Part shown: piece by piece, positions 22,478 to 32,344 of the stretch
Layout of the letters: every line of letters begins with the position of its first letter
Position numbering within the stretch: the stretch's first letter is position 1
Assembly (NCBI GenBank): GCA_012719955.1
Contig: JAAXZI010000161.1
Span: 1-64,000, forward strand
DNA length: 64,000 bases
Source of the DNA: Phycisphaerae bacterium
GTDB lineage: Bacteria > Planctomycetota > Phycisphaerae > UBA1845 > PWPN01
Direction: 5' to 3'
Translations under genes and position numbers: made by a program
Notes under the pieces: model-generated
Database searches by the model: none
Told to the model about the DNA's origin: nothing
The model's input: only the letters and a program-made list of their open reading frames with translations

Positions 22478-23191
22478 CTACCGTTCGCCTGCGGCGGAGT
22501 CTTGTTGGGGCTCCGATTCGGGCGAAAGCGGCTCAGCCTGGGGCGGTAGATGGGCCAGCGTATCGGGGGGGGCCTCGGGAGAGACGCCTGTGGCGGCCAT
22601 CAGCCGCTTTTGCCGCCGATGAAAATACACCGCGGCCGTCACCAGCAGCCCCACCAGAATCGCCAGCACGATAAAGTGCGTGACCGTGCGTACTTCGCTG
22701 GTGATCTTGTCGAGGTTATGCCCGAAAATTTTTCCCAGGATCACCAACGTGGGCACGCTGATGCAGGCCGCAAAGCCATTGACGGCCAGAAAGGTGGTGA
22801 AAGGCACCCGCAGAACGCCCGCCGCCATGAAGATCATGGGGCGTAGACCCGGCAGGAATCGCCCGATGAAAATGATTTTAACCCCGTGGCGCTGGAAGAG
22901 CCGTTCGGCCATCAGCAGCCGGGGCGGATTCACCACGCGTCGAAAATAACGGTGCTCCACAATGTGGTGGCCGAAACGCCTGCCCAGCGCAAACAGGATA
23001 CAATCGCCCCCCAGCACACCCGCCATGGTCACAGGGATCATCAGTGCCAGATGGGCTAACTCCCTGTGAACCAGAAACCCGCTGAAGAGCAGGGGGACAT
23101 CTTCCGGCAATGGTAACCCCAGGCTGCAGGCCAGCAGCACCAGGAAGACACCCAGGTACGGCCCGCCTATTGATACCATTTGCTCGACCAT
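22478..23191 (-). CDS. DedA family membrane protein
   Basis: GLPLPEDVPLLFSGFLV; RFLPGLRPMIFMAAGVLRVPFTTFLAVN. Confidence 0.8.
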   Translation of the reverse strand: MVEQMVSIGGPYLGVFLVLLACSLGLPLPEDVPLLFSGFLVHRELAHLALMIPVTMAGVLGGDCILFALGRRFGHHIVEHRYFRRVVNPPRLLMAERLFQRHGVKIIFIGRFLPGLRPMIFMAAGVLRVPFTTFLAVNGFAACISVPTLVILGKIFGHNLDKITSEVRTVTHFIVLAILVGLLVTAAVYFHRRQKRLMAATGVSPEAPPDTLAHLPPQAEPLSPESEPQQDSAAGER

Positions 23192-23313
23192 TGCATTCCT
23201 CTGAGGGCCCTGTCGGTAGCCACGCGGTCCACACCCTATAATCGTTGCCAGTCCGGGCTGCAACGGGTACGCTCAGGGCCGCTCCAAAGTGTTTTTCAGT
23301 GAGAGTTGGATTT

Positions 23314-23748
23314 ATGGCGGAAAAATGGTACAAGGGCGGATTGCGGTTCACGTGTACCCAGTGCGGCAACTGTTGCACGGGGCCGCCGGGCTATGTCTGG
23401 GTAACCCGCGAGGAGATCGGTAAGATCGCGGAGTTCCTCGAGCGCAAGGATGGTTCCCTCCCGGAGGGCACCCTGCGCCGGGTGGGCTTTCGCTATTCGC
23501 TGACCGAGCGTTCCAACGGCGACTGTGTCTTTTTGATGACCACCCCGGAGGGGAAAAAGATCTGCAGCATCTACCCGGTCCGGCCCCTTCAGTGCCGCAC
23601 CTGGCCCTTCTGGAACCAGAACCTGCGTTCGCCCCGCGATTGGGCCGAAGCGGCGGAACGCTGCGAAGGCATGAACAACGGCGAGACGCACAACTTCGTG
23701 GCCATCGAGAAGGTCCGGCTCAAGAAGTCGTGGATAGAGGATGAATAG
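23314..23748 (+). CDS. YkgJ family cysteine cluster protein
   Basis: FTCTQCGNCCTGPPGYVWV...CSIYPVRPLQCRTWPFW. Confidence 0.85.
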   Translation: MAEKWYKGGLRFTCTQCGNCCTGPPGYVWVTREEIGKIAEFLERKDGSLPEGTLRRVGFRYSLTERSNGDCVFLMTTPEGKKICSIYPVRPLQCRTWPFWNQNLRSPRDWAEAAERCEGMNNGETHNFVAIEKVRLKKSWIEDE

Positions 23749-23779
23749 GGTTCAGGGTTCGGGGTTCAGGGTTCAGAGT
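23748..23779 (+). repeat. Heptamer tandem repeat (GGGTTCA)n starting at the stop codon
   Basis: gggttcagggttcggggttcagggttcagag. Confidence 0.75.
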
Positions 23780-23878
23780 TGCGGGCTTGAGGCCGTATGG
23801 CTGTGATCCCCGTGATACCCCAAGGGTGCGGATGCGAGAATCCCTTCCCGCCAATCAAAGCTGAACGCTGATCGCTGA

Positions 23879-24547
23879 ATGCTGAACGCTATGTCTACCA
23901 CCGGCGACATCCCGATCGAAGCCGTTATTGACGCCGTCCGCCGGCCGGAGGTCGTAGAGGCCATGCAGGCCTTCTATGCGGAGGCTGATCGTCGGATTGC
24001 CGCCAACAAACCCACCTGCTGGAACAAGGGCGAATGCTGCCGTTTCGGCGAGTACGGCCATCGCCTCTACGTGACCGCCCTGGAGGTGGTTTACTACCTC
24101 GCGATGCAAACCGAACCACCAGCACCCGCTCCAATAGGAGACGTCGGCGCTCCGGCGGTGGCCGGGCTCGATACTGGGCGTGGCTCTGTAGCGGCCGGGC
24201 TCTGTACCGGCCGTTCTCCCGCGGCGCCCAAACCCGATACCGGCCGTTCGCAGGAGGCTGAAGACGCTGTACCTTCGGCGAGCCCTCTCCCCGTCCTGAT
24301 CCCGCCGATAACCGCCGACGCCTGCCCACACGCCTACGATGGCCGATGCCACGCCCGCGCGCGTCGGCCCCTGGGCTGCCGGATTTTCTACTGTGACCCG
24401 GCTGCCCAACACTGGCAGGGTCCGCTAACCGAGGAATGCCTGGAGGAACTCAAACGCCTGCACTGGGAACTGGGCGTGCCGTACTTTTATGCGGACTGGA
24501 TGACCGTGCTGCGATCACTGGAAGACACTCATTCCAGCCGCGATTAA
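23879..24547 (+). CDS. YkgJ-like cysteine cluster protein with in-frame repeat insert
   Basis: CWNKGECCRFGEYGHRLYVT...CPHAYDGRCHARARRPLGCRIFYC; ORF 222 aa. Confidence 0.75.
   Translation: MLNAMSTTGDIPIEAVIDAVRRPEVVEAMQAFYAEADRRIAANKPTCWNKGECCRFGEYGHRLYVTALEVVYYLAMQTEPPAPAPIGDVGAPAVAGLDTGRGSVAAGLCTGRSPAAPKPDTGRSQEAEDAVPSASPLPVLIPPITADACPHAYDGRCHARARRPLGCRIFYCDPAAQHWQGPLTEECLEELKRLHWELGVPYFYADWMTVLRSLEDTHSSRD
24161..24259 (+). repeat. Three in-frame 33-bp tandem repeats inside the YkgJ-like gene
   Basis: Translations AGLDTGRGSVA / AGLCTGRSPAA / PKPDTGRSQEA. Confidence 0.75.
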
Positions 24548-24821
24548 GTGGCCAGAGACCATCACCAGCAAGGGCCCGCCGATCAGAAGGCCTCGTTTGA
24601 TCCGCCGCCGCCTGGCTCATGGAGTTGCCTGCTGTTGGTTCATTTCCGCATCGACCTGAATCTCTTCCGAGAAGCCGACGATGATATCCGGCCGCCGATA
24701 ACTATGCAGCAGGAATAGCTGGGATCATCGCTCGCCTTGCTTCGAAGGCATTGTAACCGCACACGATTCCATCCTCACCGTCACATCACCTCCCGACCTG
24801 CCCACCTCGCCACCTTGGCAT

Positions 24822-24866
24822 TTTCCCACTTTCCCACCTTCTCACTTTCCCACGCTTTCCCCTTCC
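24822..24866 (+). repeat. Octamer degenerate tandem repeat (CTTTCCCA)n
   Basis: ttttcccactttcccaccttctcactttcccac; the same pattern recurs at 30538-30573. Confidence 0.65.
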
Positions 24867-25027
24867 CCTCGCGTCCGTATAACCGCACATTCACACAGTC
24901 ACATACCGTCTCCTCATTGCCCCCTGTATGCGTGCCGATGAACACTGGCGGGAAAGCCTGACGGCCGGCCATTGAGGTGGGGCACTTCGGTTTGGTCGTC
25001 GCAAAATGTACCCCCGCCGAGGGATCC

Positions 25028-26272
25028 ATGAATACGCAAGAACAGTACCGGCTGGGCATCGCCGCCTACAGCGCCGGTGAGTTCGAAGAGGCCATCCGCC
25101 TGTTGACGCCGGCCGCGTCCGGACGACGGCACGGGCCTGCTTCGGCCGCGCGCTACTACCTGGCCCAGGCGCACTATCGCCTGGCTGTTCAACTTTTTGA
25201 GGCACGGCGATTTCCGGAGGCGACAAAGCATTTTCAGGCTGCCGCCCGGGTGAATCCCATGGGTGCGGACTATGCCCAGTATCTGGCCGCCTGTTACGTG
25301 CAGACCGGCCAGTTGGAGACCGCCGCGGCTGAACTGCAGGTCCTGCTGGATCGTCGGCCTGAGGACGCCGACATCCGCATCCGCCTGGCCCTGACCCTCT
25401 GGCAGCAGGGCAACCCCACCCAGGCCCAGGCAGTGCTGCGCGAGGGGCTCCGCGAACAGTCCATGCACGCGGAACTGCACTATCAGCTCGGGGTCATGCT
25501 GGCGGCCGAAGACAATCTCGCTGAGGCCGAGCGGCTTTTCGAACGCACGATCGCCCTGGATCCGACGCATGCCGGGGCCTACGAGCGCCTGGCCCAGTGT
25601 TGCGCCCTGCTCAGCCGGTTTGAGCGGGCCTTGAGCTATCTCAAGAAGGCCCACCAGCTCGAGCCGGCCAACGCGCGGGTTGCGCTGCAGCTCAACCTGC
25701 TGGCCCAGTCCCTCATGGCCTCAGGTCAGCCGGTGCAGATCCAGTGGCAGACCAGACCGGCCCCGCGCCGCGATGCGGAAAGCATCGAACGGCTGGGGGA
25801 GGCCATCCTGCGCGAACCGGACTTCGTCGAGGCATTCCTCTCGCTGCCGGAGACCGAGGTGGATGGAGAGGTCTTCTCGACGCTGGCGGCTGTGCTCGAA
25901 GAGGCCCTGCGCAAGAAACCCGAGTATGCGGACCTGCACTATCACTGCGGAGCGGTTTACCGGCGGCTGGGCCGTCACGACAAGGCCCTGCATCATGCCG
26001 AGCGCGCCGTGGCCCTGAATAACAAGTACGTCAATGCCCTCATCCTGCTGGCCGACCTGTACGCGCAGACCGATCGCTGGCGGGCGGGCGTGGAGCGTCT
26101 GGAGCAGGCCATCGCGGCCGGCGCCGACTATCCGGACGTACACTGCCTGTTGGGTCGTTTGTTCCAGTCGGGGGGCGAACTGGACCGTGCCCGGCAGGAA
26201 TATCAGCGCGCGTTAGAACTGGATGACAACTATCCGGCGGCCCGGGAAGCCCTGGCCGCCCTGGCTGCTTGA
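25028..26272 (+). CDS. TPR repeat protein
   Basis: MNTQEQYRLGIAAYSAGEFEEAIRLL...; multiple TPR motifs. Confidence 0.85.
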   Translation: MNTQEQYRLGIAAYSAGEFEEAIRLLTPAASGRRHGPASAARYYLAQAHYRLAVQLFEARRFPEATKHFQAAARVNPMGADYAQYLAACYVQTGQLETAAAELQVLLDRRPEDADIRIRLALTLWQQGNPTQAQAVLREGLREQSMHAELHYQLGVMLAAEDNLAEAERLFERTIALDPTHAGAYERLAQCCALLSRFERALSYLKKAHQLEPANARVALQLNLLAQSLMASGQPVQIQWQTRPAPRRDAESIERLGEAILREPDFVEAFLSLPETEVDGEVFSTLAAVLEEALRKKPEYADLHYHCGAVYRRLGRHDKALHHAERAVALNNKYVNALILLADLYAQTDRWRAGVERLEQAIAAGADYPDVHCLLGRLFQSGGELDRARQEYQRALELDDNYPAAREALAALAA

Positions 26273-26288
26273 TGGGGAAAGAAGAGTT

Positions 26289-27968
26289 ATGTCGTACCTT
26301 TTGGAGGTACTTGGTCGCGGGTGGGCCGGCCGGCTGTCCCGGGTGTTCAAGGACCGTCTGAATCGCAATCCGGCCGATCCGCGGGAGCTGCTTGAAAAGC
26401 GGGAGCGCGAATCCGACTCCGCCGAATTGCAGCTCGGACTGGGCTTCGCCTGGCTGCACGCCGGTGAAGCCGCCAAGGCCCGCGACGCGTTCCTGGAATC
26501 CGCCCGCCTGGACGGCGAAAACCCTCTGGCCCGGATCGGTGCGGCCTGCTGTTGCGAGCAGTTGGGGCTCATCGACGAGGCCGGAGAGCAGCTTAGCGCC
26601 GCCGCTGACCTGGATCCCGACGACGCGGCCGTTCAATTCGGCCTGGGGTACTGCCACGAACGCCAGGGCCGACGGGGCGAGGCCATCACGCACTACCGGG
26701 GCGCGCTGCGCGTCTGTCCGACCATGCGCCCGGCCCGCGAACGGCTGGCGGCCATCTTCCTCCGGCAGAATGCCCTGGCCGCGGCCATTGACCAGTACGA
26801 ACACCTGCTCGTGGAAGAGCCCGGCGACACCGACCTGTGTCTGACCCTGGCCGGTCTGCAATTGCGTCACGGCCAGCCCCAACAGGCCATTGAGCTGTTC
26901 GAGCGGGCCCTGACCATGGATCCCGACAACTGGCAGGCCCGCACGGACCTGGTGGACACGCTGGAACAGTCCGGCCTGATCCGCGAGGCCATCGAGCACT
27001 TGCACGAGATGTGTGAACGCCAACCGGCTTTTGCGGACACTTACGTTCGCCTCGGCGATCTGTACGGGCGCGCCGGAAACGCGGGGGCGGCCCTCAAGGC
27101 CTACATGCAGGCTCTCGATCTGCAGCCCGACTACCTGGAAGCCACGGTCAAAGCGGGCACCCAGCATCTTCGCGCCGGCCGGCACCTTGAGGCGGCGACC
27201 TTTTTCTCCCGGGCTATCGAGATCAACGACCGCCTGCTGGTGGGGTACGTCGGCCTGGGCGTGGCCCAGCATGAGGCCGGCAAGTCTGAAGAAGCCATCT
27301 CTACCTTCGATCTGGCCGCCAGTATCGAGCCGAACAGCACGCTCCTCTATTCAGAGGTGGCCCGGCTCCAGCTCAAATGCGCTGTCCAGCAGGAGGCCCG
27401 CCGTTACCTGCAAGCCGGCCCGGGCGAAGACACCGCGCCCCCGGCAGACGGGATCGACGACCTGATCGACCGCCAGATCGCGCGTCATGAGCAAGCGGTG
27501 GCCGAGCACCCTCACCATCCTGATGCCCACTACCGGCTGGGCCTGTTGCTCCGCCAGCGCGGCCGGCTGGATGAGGCCATCGACCACTTCCGGGAGGCGG
27601 TGCGGATCAATCCGGCCTACACCAAGGCCTGGATCAAGCTCGGTCTCGCCCTGCATGATGCCCACCGCGATGACGAGGCCATCCCCGCGTTGCAGAAGGC
27701 CCTCGAATTGCATCCCGACTACGTGGACCTGCACTACCGGCTGGGTGTGATGTTCGCCAACCGCGAACAATTCGAACTGGCCGTAGAGCGCTTCGAGAAG
27801 GCCACCGCCCTCAAGCCCGACTGCGTCGAGTTCCGCGAGTACCTCGCCCTGAGCCTGGAGAACATGGGTCTGATCGACCGGGCCAAGGCCTGCTGGCATC
27901 GCATCTGCGAGATGGCCCCGCACAGCCCACAGGCGGCCCGGGCCAAAGCGGCGCTGCGGAAGGAGTGA
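26289..27968 (+). CDS. TPR repeat protein
   Basis: Repeated A.Y.LG...  TPR units to C-terminus; starts 17 nt after the upstream stop. Confidence 0.85.
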   Translation: MSYLLEVLGRGWAGRLSRVFKDRLNRNPADPRELLEKRERESDSAELQLGLGFAWLHAGEAAKARDAFLESARLDGENPLARIGAACCCEQLGLIDEAGEQLSAAADLDPDDAAVQFGLGYCHERQGRRGEAITHYRGALRVCPTMRPARERLAAIFLRQNALAAAIDQYEHLLVEEPGDTDLCLTLAGLQLRHGQPQQAIELFERALTMDPDNWQARTDLVDTLEQSGLIREAIEHLHEMCERQPAFADTYVRLGDLYGRAGNAGAALKAYMQALDLQPDYLEATVKAGTQHLRAGRHLEAATFFSRAIEINDRLLVGYVGLGVAQHEAGKSEEAISTFDLAASIEPNSTLLYSEVARLQLKCAVQQEARRYLQAGPGEDTAPPADGIDDLIDRQIARHEQAVAEHPHHPDAHYRLGLLLRQRGRLDEAIDHFREAVRINPAYTKAWIKLGLALHDAHRDDEAIPALQKALELHPDYVDLHYRLGVMFANREQFELAVERFEKATALKPDCVEFREYLALSLENMGLIDRAKACWHRICEMAPHSPQAARAKAALRKE

Positions 27969-28332
27969 CCAGCGCCGAAGGACGAGGGGGGAGAGGATAG
28001 CGGAAGGGGAGGCGCGGGGACGCGGGGACAACGCGACACGGGGACAAGGAGACAAGGGGATGCGCAGGGCGGGGGGTTCTGCGCGTTCCGTTCCTTGAGC
28101 CTGCGGCCGGCATCGGGAACAGATTCCCTAGTGCCCGGCCCGACGGGCACGGCGGCACCGGCGACTTGCGAGTCCTCTCGGGCGCATTCGCAACGCGTAT
28201 ACAACGCAAATTGCCGAAGTCAGGATCATTGATGCGGGGGGCGAGCCGCAATTTGAGGGTGTGAAAGCTGTCCATACGCGTGAGCTTCGCAGTAGACGTT
28301 CAGGTTCAAGTCCGTTTCGGCTGAGCAGCCGA

Positions 28333-28361
28333 TTGACATATATCAATTCAGATGCGATAAT
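28333..28361 (+). promoter_or_regulatory. Candidate sigma70-like promoter (TTGACA-N17-GATAAT)
   Basis: TTGACA 28333-28338, 17-nt spacer, GATAAT 28356-28361; near-palindrome ttgacatatatcaa covers the -35. Confidence 0.6.
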
Positions 28362-28392
28362 ACTTTAAGAAGCATCCGCCCAGTCAGACGAC

Positions 28393-28758
28393 GTGATCGG
28401 AGTCGATATGGGCAAGCCGAAGGATCGAGCTGCTCTCGAGTGTTATCGCCAGGTGCTTCTGAATTGGGGGCACGTGAGCGGTTACATCCAGTGGAAGCGT
28501 CTGCCTCTGGCATGGCTTTCATCAAACTTGCCCAACGTCGGCGTCCGATTGGTGCACCAATTGATGGCCGAATACGTTGCATCGGGCGGCGAAATCGACC
28601 AGATCGAGGAAACGCGGCCGGAGTACGTGGCGTGCCGGTTTCACTATGACCTGCGATTGCCCATAGGGGAGAGACGAGTCTATATCGAAACTGTTCTCGA
28701 CGAGGCCGATGAACCTGAGGATTGCACAATCTGGGTCGTGAACATGCACGATGAGTGA
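28393..28758 (+). CDS. Unknown 121-aa protein, candidate toxin partner of the downstream MqsA/YgiT-type protein
   Basis: GTG start (alternative ATG 28408); stop overlaps the downstream GTG start; no recognised toxin motif. Confidence 0.55.
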   Translation: MIGVDMGKPKDRAALECYRQVLLNWGHVSGYIQWKRLPLAWLSSNLPNVGVRLVHQLMAEYVASGGEIDQIEETRPEYVACRFHYDLRLPIGERRVYIETVLDEADEPEDCTIWVVNMHDE

Positions 28759-29291
28759 CGACTCTCGATTGCACAGGCGAATTCATGATCAGCGATCATA
28801 ACAGCACCAAGGCCGTTGAACGCCGCAAAGCATATCCGATCCGATGCGTCGAATGCGGCAAAAAAGAAGTCCGGCCTGCCGTACTTCGTCAGCATCACGT
28901 TCAAAGGAACCATGATGGCCGACTCTACGATCTGGTCGTAAATGATCTTCCCGTGACCCGATGCAAAGCCTGCGGCGAGGTCTATTTCACCGAGGAGTCC
29001 GATGAGCGCATCGTGGCCGCTCTTCGCGATCACCTGGCCCTGCTCACGCCCGCTCAGATTCGCGCCAACCTCGAAACGTTGGGTCTCAGCCAGAAGGAGG
29101 CCGCCGGGCGGCTCGGCATCGCGCCGGAAACGCTTTCGCGCTGGTTGTGTGGGGCGGTTATCCAGTCGCGGGCGATGGATAACCTGTTACGAGCGTTCTT
29201 CGCCTGTCCGCAGGTGCGAGAGAAGCTGACCGGCGCGGAAATAGATCGGGCGTTCGGGGAAAAGGTTGAGATGGGGACGAGCCGAATTTGA
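28755..29291 (+). CDS. MqsA/YgiT-type zinc finger and HTH protein (antitoxin-like)
   Basis: IRCVECGKKEV...VTRCKACGEVYFT (two CxxC), then LSQKEAAGRLGIAPETLSRWLCG XRE-type HTH. Confidence 0.8.
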   Translation: MTTLDCTGEFMISDHNSTKAVERRKAYPIRCVECGKKEVRPAVLRQHHVQRNHDGRLYDLVVNDLPVTRCKACGEVYFTEESDERIVAALRDHLALLTPAQIRANLETLGLSQKEAAGRLGIAPETLSRWLCGAVIQSRAMDNLLRAFFACPQVREKLTGAEIDRAFGEKVEMGTSRI

Positions 29292-29537
29292 CGTTGACGA
29301 GAGAAGGCCACCGTTGACCTCAAAAGGCGCTGCCCTGATGTGATCTCGACGGCTGGAAGCGCGAGACTCTGCGGCGACCGGAACGCCTGTCCCGCTGCGC
29401 TTGCTTGCGCCTCGGGCTCGTGGGTCGCGCATGACAGAACGTGCACTGCTCTTCTCCCCCTCGCACGGCAGGGGAGCGGATGATATGCTGACGGAGCGGC
29501 AATTAGATGGAACGTGGTTTCGTAGCGAGGTGAAACG

Positions 29538-30392
29538 ATGACGCGTCGCGAGGTGCTTTCAGGGGCGGCCGGGACATTGGCGGGGCTGGCGGCGGCGGGG
29601 CGGTTGACTGCGGCCCAGTCCGCCGGCGGGTGGAAGATGTCGATGTGCGACTGGTCCCTGGGCAGGCCCGCCGATCCGTCGGTGTTCGAACTGGGCAGGA
29701 AAATCGGCCTCAACGGCATCCAGGTGAGCATCGGTTTCCCCGAAGACGGTCTCAAACTGCGCCGCCCGGAGGTGCAGAAGCAGTTCCGCGAGGCCGCGAA
29801 GGCCAACGGCATGAGCTTCCATTCCGTGGCCATGGGCGTGCTTAACAACGTCCCGCTGGTCAGCGAGCCAAGGGCCGCCGTCTGGGTCGCCGACACCATC
29901 GAGGCGGCCAGGAACCTGGACGCCCGGAACATCCTGCTGGCCTTCTTTGGCAAGGGCGAACTCAAGGAAACGAACGCCGATGACATGCGACGCGTCACCG
30001 AACTGATGCAGGAGCTGGCCCCGCGCGCGGAGAAGGCCCAGGTGATCCTGGGGCTGGAGACCTACCTGAGCGCGGAGGCCCACCTCAAGATTCTCGACGC
30101 GGTCAAGAGCAAGTGGGTGCAGGTCTACTACGACGTCTACAACGCCAACCACAAAGGCCACGACTATCTCAAGGAGATCAAGTTGCTGGGCCGCGAGCGC
30201 ATCTGCGAGGTGCATTTCAAGGAGGGCGGCAACTACCTGGGCTCCGGCAAGATCGACTGGCCGGCCGTGGCCGCAACGCTCCAGGAGATCGGCTATCGCG
30301 GCTGGCTGGTCCTGGAGACCACCAGCCCCTCCGGCGACCTGGTCGCCGACACGAAGCGCAACCTCGAATACCTCAAAAAGCTCTTCGCGTAA
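29538..30392 (+). CDS. Sugar phosphate isomerase/epimerase (TIM barrel), Tat-like signal
   Basis: MTRREVLSGAAGTLAGLAAAG; VYYDVYNANHKGHDYLKEIKLLG...EVHFKEGGNYLGSGKIDWPAV. Confidence 0.85.
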   Translation: MTRREVLSGAAGTLAGLAAAGRLTAAQSAGGWKMSMCDWSLGRPADPSVFELGRKIGLNGIQVSIGFPEDGLKLRRPEVQKQFREAAKANGMSFHSVAMGVLNNVPLVSEPRAAVWVADTIEAARNLDARNILLAFFGKGELKETNADDMRRVTELMQELAPRAEKAQVILGLETYLSAEAHLKILDAVKSKWVQVYYDVYNANHKGHDYLKEIKLLGRERICEVHFKEGGNYLGSGKIDWPAVAATLQEIGYRGWLVLETTSPSGDLVADTKRNLEYLKKLFA

Positions 30393-30400
30393 CAAAGCAA

Positions 30401-30532
30401 ACCGCCAAGCCGCCCAGGCCGCCAAGAAAAGCAAACAGAAGTCAGCAAAGAAAGCAACGAGCTCTTGTAATCTCTTGTTTCCTTCACTTCCTTCTGTTTT
30501 GTTCTCCTTGGCGTACTTGGCGTCTTGGCGGT
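30401..30532. repeat. Long imperfect inverted repeat between convergent genes
   Basis: Left arm accgccaagccgcccaggccgccaagaaaagcaaacagaag (30401-30441); right arm 30491-30532 reverse complements to accgccaagacgccaagtacgccaaggagaacaaaacagaag. Confidence 0.75.
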
Positions 30533-30583
30533 TCAAATCACTTTCCCACCTTCCCACTTTCTCACTTTCCCGCGCTGTTCAGA

Positions 30584-32047
30584 TCAGCACTCCTCGAACA
30601 CCTCGATTCCCGTGAACCGCGCGAAGCGTTTCGCGTCCGTCATGTGGCTGCCGTAAAAGATCACCCGGTGCAGGCCGTTGGACCAGTTTTCCAGTAGCTT
30701 GCGGGCGTCGGACACCTTCACGGCGGCTTTGGTGCGGCAGCCCCGGTCCGAGTCGGGAATGGCCACGATCCGGCCGGTGGACAGCAGCAGGATGTTTGCG
30801 CCCCAGCTCTCAGCAGGGCTGGCCGCCAGGGACGGGGCCTGGAGATCCCGCGGGATCGCGCCAACGAGCTTGGCCATGGTGATTTCCTGGCCGACGCGCA
30901 TCTTGGTCTGTAGCACCGCGCCCTTGTGATCCTCCAGGTGCGAGCGGATTTCGTAGGGGGCCGACTCTCCGGCCGGGCCATCCATCTTGGTGGCGGCCAC
31001 GCAATGCGCGTGGATGACGGTGTTGTTGGACAGGTCCACCACCGGATCAGTCACGAAGCCGGGGACGCCTTCCATGTGCTGGAAGATGATCTGGGTCATC
31101 GTGGAAGGCAGGTCGGCCTCGCACACGCCGGCCAGTCCGAGATCATTGAGCCGGGCGAACCCGAAGCACGGATAGGCCGGCAGCCCGTGCGAGAACAAGC
31201 CCAGGCAGTTAATGGTGATCGCGAAGGCCTTTTCTTCGGCCATGACCTTCTGGAGGGCCAGGCAGAAGCGGGCCGACTTGGCGATCTCTTCGCGGTTGGG
31301 TTCGCGCACGCGCTGAGCGCCCTTGATCCACTTCTCCGTATCCGCCTCGACAGCCGCGGCGGGGATCGCGTCGTACGCCTCCACCAGCCGGGTGTGGTCG
31401 TAGGTGACCACCGTCGTGCCGAATTTCTTCTTGATATCGGCCACGTAGTCGGCCGGCGGCTGCCAGTTGTGCCCGCCGACGAACAGCACTCTGGTTTGCT
31501 TCATCCGCCCGATGGCCCGGAACACGCGCACGGCCTCCAGCACGTTCTCAAACCGGCTGGACGCGATGACGTCGATCTTCTTGCCCGTCCGTTGCAGGTC
31601 CGGCACGATGGACCATTCGTGCCCGCTGTACGGCGTGGCGAACAGTACGGTCGGCCGGCCCGAGTCGGCCATGATGTTCAAGAAGTCGCTGGTGCCCATG
31701 CACACCTGGACGGCCAGGATGCCGGCCGCGTCCTGGTGCGCCTCCATCAGTTCGGTCAGCGCCTTGGGGTCGTTCACGAAGGTGTTGCCCACGTACTCGA
31801 TGTCACCCTGGCCGGGGACCTCGTCGAGGGCCTTCATGAGCCGCTCGTGTTCGGCCTTGGTGTCCAGGTCCGGCCGGGGCCAGCCCGGGTGTCGGCCGAT
31901 GAACACCCGTAAGACCCTGGTTTTCCCAAATGAAAACGGTGACCCGCCGGCCTGCGCGGCCAGGGTCGCCTTACACAGCCCGCCGGCCACGGCTGTTCCC
32001 GCCGCAGCCGTCCCCAGTAACTCTCGCCTGCTGATTTCCGTGTTCAT
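30584..32047 (-). CDS. Tat-signal, sugar isomerase (fucose/arabinose isomerase-like) family protein
   Basis: MNTEISRRELLGTAAAGTAVAGG; L-fucose isomerase-like pattern in C-terminal half. Confidence 0.6.
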   Translation of the reverse strand: MNTEISRRELLGTAAAGTAVAGGLCKATLAAQAGGSPFSFGKTRVLRVFIGRHPGWPRPDLDTKAEHERLMKALDEVPGQGDIEYVGNTFVNDPKALTELMEAHQDAAGILAVQVCMGTSDFLNIMADSGRPTVLFATPYSGHEWSIVPDLQRTGKKIDVIASSRFENVLEAVRVFRAIGRMKQTRVLFVGGHNWQPPADYVADIKKKFGTTVVTYDHTRLVEAYDAIPAAAVEADTEKWIKGAQRVREPNREEIAKSARFCLALQKVMAEEKAFAITINCLGLFSHGLPAYPCFGFARLNDLGLAGVCEADLPSTMTQIIFQHMEGVPGFVTDPVVDLSNNTVIHAHCVAATKMDGPAGESAPYEIRSHLEDHKGAVLQTKMRVGQEITMAKLVGAIPRDLQAPSLAASPAESWGANILLLSTGRIVAIPDSDRGCRTKAAVKVSDARKLLENWSNGLHRVIFYGSHMTDAKRFARFTGIEVFEEC

Positions 32048-32344
32048 ATCCTGGCTCCTTGTATGGTTCGCGCAACGACGACAACACGTAGAGATTGCGG
32101 AGGAGAATGCCCGAATGGCGGGGCGTGATGGTGAGACGGCAAAGCGCATGGCGCGTGTGCCACGGCTCTTGAGCCGTGCCGGGACAATTCCGACATGAGG
32201 CACTGCTCTTTTCTGCGGCGAATGATGGGCCAGGCTGCAAGAGCAATGGCACACACAAAGCAGCGGCGCGTCCCAGGATGTGTCGCAAGATCGCGCACGG
32301 TTAATGAGGGTTGCGTTGAGAATCTGGAATCACCAATCTGAAAT

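Noticed and set aside
24161-24259. Possible CRISPR array
   Set aside because: Units are contiguous 33-bp tandem repeats with no spacers and are in frame within a CDS.
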